A DNA stretch of 12,559 bases from Pseudomonadota bacterium (GTDB lineage: Bacteria > Pseudomonadota > Gammaproteobacteria > Burkholderiales > Burkholderiaceae_E), in contig JAEWEW010000265.1 in assembly GCA_023389175.1 (NCBI GenBank), positions 1 through 12,559 of the forward strand. The letters run 5' to 3'. The position numbers and the translations under genes were made by a program. A model generated the notes under the pieces. It did not search any database and was not told the origin of the DNA. It worked only from the letters and a program-made list of their open reading frames with translations. Of this stretch, positions 7,077 to 12,559 are shown piece by piece (positions within the stretch are counted from its first letter, which is position 1; each line of letters begins with the position of its first letter).

Positions 7077-8395
7077 TGTCGGGCGCCATCCTTTCGCCGG
7101 CCACGGCGAGCCTCATCCTGTTCTCGATCTTCTTCGGCCTGATGGTGCTGCGGGTTCCGGTCGCCTTCGCGCTCGGCCTTGCCTGCCTGCCGATCCTGCT
7201 GATCGAGCCCCGGCTCTCGGCGATGACGCTGATGAGCGAGACCTTCAACTCCTACAACTCCTTCATCCTGCTCGCGGTGCCGTTCTTCCTGCTCACCGCC
7301 AACCTGATGAACGTCGGCGGCATCACCGACCGGCTGCTGCTGCTGTCGCGCACCATCGTGGGTCACTTCCCGGGCGGGCTCGCGCAGATCAACGTGGTGC
7401 TGTCGCTTTTCTTCGCCGGCATCTCCGGATCGTCCACCGCGGATGCCGCGAGCCAGTCGAAGATCTTCATCGAGGCTCAGCGGCGCGAGGGCTACGACGC
7501 CAGCTTCTCGGTCGCGATCACCGCGGTGTCCGCGGTGCTCGCCGTGGTGATCCCGCCTTCCATCCTGATGATCGTCTGGGGCGGCGTGCTGTCGGTGTCG
7601 ATCGGGGCGCTCTTCCTCGCGGGCATCCTGCCCGGCCTGCTGCTGGTGGCAGTGCAGATGGCCACCGTGCATGTCTACGCGAGCCGCCGGGGCTACCCTA
7701 CCTACCTAAAGGCGACCTGGGGAGAGTTCCTGCGGTCGGCGGCGGTGTCGGTGCCGGCGCTGATGACGCCGGTGATCATCATCGGGGGCAAGATCTTCGG
7801 CTGGTTCACGGCGACCGAGTCGGCTGCGATCGCGGTGCTCTACGCGGCCGTGTTGTCCATCTTCGTCTACCGCGAGATCAACCTGAAGGGGGTGCTGCAG
7901 GCCCTGTCCGACACCGGCAAGTTCTCCGCGATCGCGCTCTTCTGCGTCGGCACCGCGAGCGCCTTCGGCTGGCTGATGGCCTACTACCAGATCCCGCAGG
8001 CGCTGCTTAAGGGGGTGATCGCCTGGGGGATGGGACCGATCGGCACCGGTTTCTTCATCTCGCTCGTCTTCCTGGTGGTGGGCTGCTTCCTCGACGCGAT
8101 CCCGGCGATCATCATCGTCGGCACCATCCTTCAGCCGATCGCTGCCGCGGCCAACCTCGATCCGGTGCACTTCGCGATGATCGGCATCGTCTCGCTCGCC
8201 TTCGGCCTGGTGACGCCGCCCTACGGACTGTGCCTGATGATCTGCTGCTCCATGGGCGGGATGCGGATGTCGGAGGTCATCAAGGACGTGATCATCATGC
8301 TGCTGCCGATGATCGGCGTGCTGTCCCTGGTGATCATGTGGCCCCAGATCGTCCTCTTCATACCCGGCCTCATCTCGCCGGAGTTCCTCAGGTAG
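7076..8395 (+). CDS. dctM: TRAP transporter large permease, DctM family
   Basis: This 439-aa inner-membrane protein is the ion-coupled transport subunit that moves the bound acid into the cytosol, driven by a sodium or proton gradient. It is hydrophobic throughout, with about twelve membrane segments. Family motifs are seen at [14 protein letters not shown] (112-125), [13 protein letters not shown] (157-169), [14 protein letters not shown] (244-257) and [13 protein letters not shown] (377-389). The GSS and TPP motifs belong to the re-entrant, substrate- and ion-binding parts in characterised TRAP structures. Length is normal. The start codon overlaps the dctQ stop by one base. It is the last gene of the transporter operon, 70 bp before adhC in the same direction. 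Confidence 0.95.
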   Translation: MSGAILSPATASLILFSIFFGLMVLRVPVAFALGLACLPILLIEPRLSAMTLMSETFNSYNSFILLAVPFFLLTANLMNVGGITDRLLLLSRTIVGHFPGGLAQINVVLSLFFAGISGSSTADAASQSKIFIEAQRREGYDASFSVAITAVSAVLAVVIPPSILMIVWGGVLSVSIGALFLAGILPGLLLVAVQMATVHVYASRRGYPTYLKATWGEFLRSAAVSVPALMTPVIIIGGKIFGWFTATESAAIAVLYAAVLSIFVYREINLKGVLQALSDTGKFSAIALFCVGTASAFGWLMAYYQIPQALLKGVIAWGMGPIGTGFFISLVFLVVGCFLDAIPAIIIVGTILQPIAAAANLDPVHFAMIGIVSLAFGLVTPPYGLCLMICCSMGGMRMSEVIKDVIIMLLPMIGVLSLVIMWPQIVLFIPGLISPEFLR

Positions 8396-8414
8396 CGGAC
8401 AGGCGGCGCTAGAA

Positions 8415-8454
8415 TCGATCGGTTCGCCGCAGCAGGCGGCGTTGAACCGATCGA
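8415..8454 (+). promoter_or_regulatory. Long hairpin between dctM and adhC, ending at the adhC ribosome binding site
   Basis: TCGATCGGTTC (8415-8425) pairs with GAACCGATCGA (8444-8454), an 11-bp perfect match. Inside it GCCGC (8426-8430) pairs with GCGGC (8436-8440) around the loop AGCAG, leaving a three-base bulge GTT at 8441-8443. The right arm ends within the GAGGGGGA Shine-Dalgarno region (8453-8460) of adhC. There is no T-tract, so it is not a standard terminator. It could be an operator for a dimeric repressor, an RNA element modulating adhC translation, or a boundary between the transporter and detoxification units. Confidence 0.5.
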
Positions 8455-8465
8455 GGGGGAACAGC

Positions 8466-9575
8466 ATGCGAGTCCGGGCAGCGGTGGCATACGAGGCAGG
8501 CAAGCCGCTCGTGGTGGAGGAGGTGGAACTGCAGGGGCCGAAGGCCTTCGAGGTCCTGGTGGAGATCAAGGCGACCGGCGTCTGCCACACCGACGAGTTC
8601 ACCCGCTCGGGCGCCGATCCGGAAGGACTCTTTCCTGCCATCTTCGGCCATGAAGGCGCAGGCGTCGTGGTCGACGTGGGCCCGGGCGTCACCTCGGTGC
8701 GGAAGGGCGACCACGTGATCCCGCTCTATACGCCCGAATGCCGCCAATGCAAGTCGTGCCTCTCGCGCAAGACCAACCTCTGCACCGCCATCCGCGCCAC
8801 CCAGGGCAAGGGCGTCATGCCTGACGGCACCAGCCGGTTCTCCATCGGCGGCAAGATGGTGCACCACTACATGGGCTGCTCCACCTTCGCCAACTACACC
8901 GTGCTGCCGGAGATCGCCGTCGCGAAGATCCGGCCGGATGCGCCGTTCGACAAGGTCTGCTACATCGGCTGCGGCGTGACCACCGGCATCGGCGCGGTGA
9001 TCAATACCGCCAAGGTGGAGCCGGGCGCGAACGTCGTGGTCTTCGGGCTGGGGGGCATCGGCCTCAATGTCGTGCAGGGCGCGCGAATGGTCGGCGCGGA
9101 CCGGATCATCGGCGTGGACATCAACCCGGCGCGCAAGCCGCTTGCCGAGAAGTTCGGCATGACGCACTTCGTCAACCCCAAGGAGGTCGCGGGCGACCTG
9201 GTGGCGCACCTGGTGGAGCTCACCAACGGCGGCGCGGACTACAGCTTCGAATGCATCGGCAACGTGGACGTGATGCGCCAGGCGCTGGAGTGCTGCCATC
9301 GCGGCTGGGGCACGTCGGTCATCGTGGGCGTGGCGGGAGCGGGGCAGGAGATCCGCACGCGGCCGTTCCAGCTGGTCACCGGCCGCAACTGGCGCGGCAC
9401 CGCGTTCGGCGGCGCCCGCGGGCGCACCGACGTGCCGAAGATCGTCGACTGGTACATGGAAGGCAAGATCAACATCGACGACCTGATCACCCACGTGATG
9501 CCGCTCGCGGACATCAACAAGGCGTTCGACCTGATGCATTCGGGCGAATCGATCCGCAGCGTCGTGACCTTCTAG
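8466..9575 (+). CDS. adhC: S-(hydroxymethyl)glutathione dehydrogenase / class III alcohol dehydrogenase
   Basis: This 369-aa cytosolic zinc enzyme oxidises S-hydroxymethylglutathione, formed from formaldehyde and glutathione, to S-formylglutathione with NAD. It can also reduce S-nitrosoglutathione. The catalytic zinc ligands are Cys40, His62 (in GHEGAG) and Cys169 (in GCGVTTG). The structural zinc ligands are Cys92, Cys95, Cys98 and Cys106. NAD binds at GLGGIG (194-199) with Asp218 in GVDIN. The segments [32 protein letters not shown] and RPFQLVTGR match class III enzymes such as human ADH5 and bacterial FrmA. The ATG at 8466 follows a strong GAGGGGGA, while an upstream TTG at 8442 is less likely. 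S-formylglutathione hydrolase follows directly, which confirms the pathway. The same gene is also called frmA or flhA. Confidence 0.96.
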   Translation: MRVRAAVAYEAGKPLVVEEVELQGPKAFEVLVEIKATGVCHTDEFTRSGADPEGLFPAIFGHEGAGVVVDVGPGVTSVRKGDHVIPLYTPECRQCKSCLSRKTNLCTAIRATQGKGVMPDGTSRFSIGGKMVHHYMGCSTFANYTVLPEIAVAKIRPDAPFDKVCYIGCGVTTGIGAVINTAKVEPGANVVVFGLGGIGLNVVQGARMVGADRIIGVDINPARKPLAEKFGMTHFVNPKEVAGDLVAHLVELTNGGADYSFECIGNVDVMRQALECCHRGWGTSVIVGVAGAGQEIRTRPFQLVTGRNWRGTAFGGARGRTDVPKIVDWYMEGKINIDDLITHVMPLADINKAFDLMHSGESIRSVVTF

Positions 9576-9596
9576 GGTTTCCCGGGAACTCGGCAT

Positions 9597-9601
9597 GGAG
9601 G
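9597..9601 (+). promoter_or_regulatory. Ribosome binding site (GGAGG) that decides the fghA start
   Basis: GGAGG lies eight bases before a GTG at 9610. The ATG at 9595 has no comparable site upstream and itself overlaps this GGAGG. The GTG start gives an N-terminus (EQVSSSRSFGGEQRVY) that lines up with the usual start of S-formylglutathione hydrolases. Confidence 0.65.
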
Positions 9602-9609
9602 CGAGAACG

Positions 9610-10449
9610 GTGGAACAGGTTTCGTCGAGCCGCTCGTTCGGCGGCGAGCAGCGCGTGTACTCGCATCGCTCCGAGCAGACCGGCACCGAGATGCGGTTCG
9701 GCATCTTCCTGCCGCCGCAGATGGCGTCCGGGCCACGTCCGGTGCTCTACTGGCTCTCGGGGCTCACGTGCACCGAGGATAACTTCATCACCAAGGCCGG
9801 CGCGCAGCGGGTCGCAGCCGAGCTCGGCCTGGTGGTCGTCGCGCCCGACACCAGCCCGCGCGGCCTGGGCCACCCGGGCGAGGACGACAGCTACGACTTC
9901 GGCACCGGCGCCGGCTTCTACGTGGATGCGACCGCCGAGCCCTGGCGCAACGGCTATCGCATGCATGCGTACGTGGTCGAGGAGCTGCCGACGCTTGTCT
10001 CCGCCAACTTCTCCGTGGATGTCGCGTCTGCCGGCATCTTCGGACACTCCATGGGTGGCCACGGCGCGCTCACCATCGCGCTCAAGCATCCGCAGCGCTT
10101 TCGCAGCGTCTCGGCCTTCGCGCCGATCTGCTCGCCGATGCGCTGCCCGTGGGGCGAGAAGGCGTTCTCCCGCTACCTCGGCAACGACCGCGATGCCTGG
10201 GCGGAGTACGACGCGACCGCGCTGGTGGAGCGTGTCGGCTGGACCGGCCCGCCCATCCTCGTCGACCAGGGCACCGCCGACGGGTTCCTGGAAGAGCAGC
10301 TCAAGCCGCGTTTGCTGCAGGAGGCCTGCATCCGTGCAGGGGTCCCGTTGGACCTCCGCATGCAGGAGGGCTACGATCACAGCTACTACTTCATCTCGAG
10401 CTTCATGGAAGACCATCTGCGCTTCCATGCGGCGAACCTGTCAAGGTGA
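9610..10449 (+). CDS. fghA: S-formylglutathione hydrolase
   Basis: This cytosolic esterase splits S-formylglutathione to formate and glutathione, the second step of glutathione-dependent formaldehyde removal. I place the start at GTG 9610 (279 aa); starting at ATG 9595 gives 284 aa. Numbering from the ATG, the alpha/beta-hydrolase nucleophile is Ser152 in GHSMGGHGA. The likely acid is Asp229 in DQGTADGFL and the histidine is His262 in EGYDHSYYFI. These match the triad layout of human esterase D. The N-terminal block FGGEQRVYSH and the oxyanion segment WLSGLTCTEDNF are also typical. The gap after adhC is 34 bp, and the PEBP gene starts 3 bp after the stop. Some genomes call this gene frmB. Confidence 0.95.
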   Translation: MEQVSSSRSFGGEQRVYSHRSEQTGTEMRFGIFLPPQMASGPRPVLYWLSGLTCTEDNFITKAGAQRVAAELGLVVVAPDTSPRGLGHPGEDDSYDFGTGAGFYVDATAEPWRNGYRMHAYVVEELPTLVSANFSVDVASAGIFGHSMGGHGALTIALKHPQRFRSVSAFAPICSPMRCPWGEKAFSRYLGNDRDAWAEYDATALVERVGWTGPPILVDQGTADGFLEEQLKPRLLQEACIRAGVPLDLRMQEGYDHSYYFISSFMEDHLRFHAANLSR

Positions 10450-10452
10450 CAC

Positions 10453-11088
10453 ATGAAGGTGCATAGCGATTCATTCGTGGATGGCGGCGTGATCCCGGTC
10501 ACGCACGCATTCGGCAAGATCGACAAGGCCTCCCGCGTGGCATTGTCGGACAACCGCAATCCGCACCTGGCCTGGTCGGGCGCGCCGGAGGGCACCCGGT
10601 CCTTCGCGGTCATCTGCCACGACTACGACGTGCCGTCGCGGCCCGATGACGTGAACCAGGAGGGGCGCGAGGTGCCTGCGGACCTGCCGCGGGTGGATTT
10701 CTTCCACTGGGTGCTGGTGGACCTGCCGCCCACGGTGACCACGATCGCGGAGGGGGAGTTCTCCAACCAGGTGACGCCCAAGGGGCAGTCCGGCCCGGAG
10801 ACGCGGCATGGGGCGCGTCACGGCATCAACGACTACACCCAGTGGTTCGCGTCGGACCACGACATGCGCGGCGACTACTACGGCTACGACGGACCGTGCC
10901 CGCCCTGGAACGATTCCATCGTCCATCACTACGTGTTCACGGTGTATGCGCTGGATGTCGAGCGGCTGCCGGTGGAGGGCCGCTTCGACGGCCGCCAGGC
11001 GCTGGAGGGGATCGCGCGGCACACGCTGGACAAGGCAGCGATCATGGGAACCTACACCCTGAACCCGAGGCTGACCGGGGGCGGCTGA
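10453..11088 (+). CDS. YbhB/YbcL-type PEBP (Raf kinase inhibitor-like) protein
   Basis: This 211-aa protein belongs to the phosphatidylethanolamine-binding protein superfamily. Visible motifs are HDYDVPS (56-62, the counterpart of DPDAP), FFHWVLVDLP (83-92) and YDGPCPPWND with HHYVFTVYALD (145-168). These form the small anion-binding pocket of the fold. No signal peptide is seen, so it should be cytosolic. It is longer than E. coli YbhB (about 160 aa), with extra sequence around 62-82 and 105-143, rich in Asp, Arg and His. The molecular role of bacterial PEBPs is poorly known. It begins 3 bp after fghA, and its AAGGTGA ribosome binding site overlaps the fghA stop, so it is almost certainly cotranslated with formaldehyde detoxification. 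A function there is inference. Confidence 0.88.
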   Translation: MKVHSDSFVDGGVIPVTHAFGKIDKASRVALSDNRNPHLAWSGAPEGTRSFAVICHDYDVPSRPDDVNQEGREVPADLPRVDFFHWVLVDLPPTVTTIAEGEFSNQVTPKGQSGPETRHGARHGINDYTQWFASDHDMRGDYYGYDGPCPPWNDSIVHHYVFTVYALDVERLPVEGRFDGRQALEGIARHTLDKAAIMGTYTLNPRLTGGG

Positions 11089-11155
11089 TCGCCGCTGGTT
11101 GGCCTGGTCGGTCCGGAGCCTTGGCCGGTCCGGCCTTGACCGTTCCGCCCGGGGG
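11089..11155. other. Convergent intergenic gap between the PEBP gene and imuB
   Basis: Two genes meet tail to tail across 67 bp, so both transcripts should end here. The only symmetric element I see is GGCCG/CGGCC (11123-11127 and 11131-11135) around a 3-nt loop. It has no T-tract on either strand, so it is a weak bidirectional terminator candidate at best. Confidence 0.4.
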
Positions 11156-12559
11156 TCAACCGAAGATTCCCTGCAGGTACCAGGTGGCATGGCGCTCCGC
11201 GGCTTCGCCGTCCGCGGCGCTGCCGTCCTGGCCGCCACGCGTGCGGTAGATCCACAGCCACTGGGCATGGTCGTCTTCCGCGATGAAGTAATCGCGCTGC
11301 ACCAGCCTGCAGTCCCACCAGCCGCCCTCGATCCGCTCGGGGCCGTTGATCAGCCTGAGCGGGCCGTGCCACCAGGGCCGCTGGTTGTGCTCGCGCAAGG
11401 CGATGGGTCGCGGCAGCAGCCACAGCGGCCGGGGAATGAGATGGGCGGAAACGGCCGCTGGCGCCGTGCCGGCCGGGCGCGGGCCGGCGGCGCCCCGCGC
11501 GTCCCCGGGCCCCGACAGCGCGGGCAGCGTGGCGCCGCGCTCATCCAGCACCTGAATCCGGTAGGCAGCCTCGGGGCGGTGGTCTTCGCACAGCCGCATC
11601 CGCTGCACCTGGTCATGCCCGAGCCGCGCCTGCAGCCTCTCCACCAGGCGGCCGAGGCTCTCGCTGGCCGACGCGGCGGCCGGAAAGAGCTGGCGATGGT
11701 CAGGCTCCGCCGGCGTGATCTCCTCGCAGCGCAGATGCAGGGTATGGACCGGTGCAGGCAGCCCGGTCACCGCCAGGCGCTCACGCAACACGCCGAGCAT
11801 GCGGTCCGCGTCGCGAGTCGGGCTGGCGAAGCGTGCTTCGATCAGGCTGGGACCGCGCTGCTGCCGGCTGCGACGGGTGCGGTCGTGATGCGCCTCCAGG
11901 ACGAGGCGGCGCACGGCGGCATGGCGCGCCGCAAGCCAGCCGCCGAGCTCCCGCAGCTGCCGCTGCACGGCGAAGAGCAGCGCTTCCACCTGCTCCACGT
12001 CCGCGAGCAGCTCCAGGGTGGAGTGGAACGCCAGGGGCGCCTCATGCCAGGCGCGGATGTCCGGCTGCCGGCCGAGGGCGAGATCCATCTCCAGCAGCAG
12101 GCCGGCGCCGAAGCGGCGGGCGAGGCCGTTGCGAGGCAGGTGGGCGAGATCGCGGAAGACCTTCAGGCCGATGGCGTCCACCGCTTCCCGGCGCTCTTCC
12201 AGGGAAGCAAGCAGGCCGACCGGAAGGTCAGCGAGTCGCGCCGCGAGTTGCTGCTCCGTGCGCACGACGAGGCCGTCGCGCCAGCGCGCGAACATCCAGG
12301 CGGCGGTGGGCGTGGGCGCGCAGGCGATGTGCGCGTGGTATCCGAGCGCCTGCAGCTCCTCCCGGATGCGTCCGAGCAGCGTCTCCAGCCCGCCGAAGAG
12401 CCGCAGGCTCGCCCCGATGTCCAGCAGCAGGCCGGCCAGGGCCTGTGCGGCATCCGGCCACTGCAGGCTGAGGCGCGGAGTGAACTGCAATGCCCAGTTG
12501 GCGATCTGCGTGAGGGCCTGCTGTTCCCGTGCCGGGTCACGTTCCCGGATGACCAGCGC
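11156..12559 (-). CDS. imuB: ImuB, Y-family DNA polymerase-like mutasome protein (N-terminus cut by window edge)
   Basis: ImuB is a catalytically inactive Y-family polymerase relative that works with ImuA and DnaE2 in SOS-induced mutagenic repair, linking them to the sliding clamp. The frame is open to the right edge, giving 467 visible residues; the N-terminal palm with its diagnostic missing acidic residues is outside. Visible parts are WALQFTPRLSL and LLLDIGASLRLFGG (about 12421-12499), little-finger-like sequence, RQLF (11684-11695) as a candidate clamp-binding motif, and EDHRPEAAYR (11560-11589). The ImuB-specific tail follows: RPLWLLPRP, GPERIEGGWWDCRLVQRDYFIAEDD and the C-terminal WYLQGIFG. 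The C-terminus is complete. imuA would normally lie just upstream, beyond the right edge. No dnaE2 follows in the window. LexA control cannot be judged, because the promoter is outside. Confidence 0.92.
   Translation of the reverse strand, partial: ALVIRERDPAREQQALTQIANWALQFTPRLSLQWPDAAQALAGLLLDIGASLRLFGGLETLLGRIREELQALGYHAHIACAPTPTAAWMFARWRDGLVVRTEQQLAARLADLPVGLLASLEERREAVDAIGLKVFRDLAHLPRNGLARRFGAGLLLEMDLALGRQPDIRAWHEAPLAFHSTLELLADVEQVEALLFAVQRQLRELGGWLAARHAAVRRLVLEAHHDRTRRSRQQRGPSLIEARFASPTRDADRMLGVLRERLAVTGLPAPVHTLHLRCEEITPAEPDHRQLFPAAASASESLGRLVERLQARLGHDQVQRMRLCEDHRPEAAYRIQVLDERGATLPALSGPGDARGAAGPRPAGTAPAAVSAHLIPRPLWLLPRPIALREHNQRPWWHGPLRLINGPERIEGGWWDCRLVQRDYFIAEDDHAQWLWIYRTRGGQDGSAADGEAAERHATWYLQGIFG

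Noticed and set aside
8409..9704. A 431-codon minus-strand frame opposite adhC
   Set aside because: It is antisense to a class III alcohol dehydrogenase with all zinc ligands intact. The translation is low-complexity and His/Asp/Arg-rich.
11123..11135. Strong intrinsic terminator between the PEBP gene and imuB
   Set aside because: The stem is only about 5 bp with a 3-nt loop and no T-tract on either strand.

Overview
The window reads as high-GC, Gram-negative, probably proteobacterial chromosome. The signs are a periplasmic TRAP transporter, glutathione-dependent formaldehyde oxidation and an ImuB-type mutagenesis protein. A betaproteobacterium (Burkholderiales-like) is my best guess, from gene content and base composition only. 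There are eleven protein genes: ten complete, and one cut by the right edge. I see no rRNA, tRNA, CRISPR array, insertion sequence or phage gene.

Region 1 (1-4958, minus strand): a tight four-gene operon for the lower valine pathway, transcribed leftward. Order is methylmalonate-semialdehyde dehydrogenase (mmsA), isobutyryl-CoA dehydrogenase, 3-hydroxyisobutyryl-CoA hydrolase, 3-hydroxyisobutyrate dehydrogenase (mmsB), with gaps of 16, 21 and 20 bp. Together they take isobutyryl-CoA to propionyl-CoA, except that the hydration of methacrylyl-CoA has no dedicated gene here. A hairpin-rich stretch follows mmsB at the left edge.

Region 2 (4959-5462): a 504-bp divergent intergenic region with a sigma70-like promoter candidate facing right, a long GC-rich leader and several inverted repeats.

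Region 3 (5463-8395, plus strand): a three-gene TRAP transporter, dctP-dctQ-dctM. Two perfect hairpins lie between dctP and dctQ, and dctQ and dctM overlap by one base. The substrate cannot be read from the sequence. The divergent arrangement with the valine operon makes a branched-chain-derived acid one possibility.

Region 4 (8396-11088, plus strand): glutathione-dependent formaldehyde detoxification. Class III alcohol dehydrogenase and S-formylglutathione hydrolase are followed 3 bp later by a PEBP/YbhB-family gene of unknown role. An imperfect long hairpin whose 3' arm runs into the Shine-Dalgarno region precedes the dehydrogenase.

Region 5 (11089-12559, minus strand): the C-terminal two thirds or so of imuB, a Y-family polymerase-like protein of the SOS mutasome, converging on the PEBP gene. 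No dnaE2 follows imuB inside the window.

The enzymes and transporter are recognisable families. The items I would look at again are architectural: RNA hairpins at the dctP/dctQ and dctM/adhC junctions, the long dctP leader, the PEBP gene coupled to formaldehyde detoxification, and imuB without an adjacent dnaE2. I did not find a convincing previously undescribed system.
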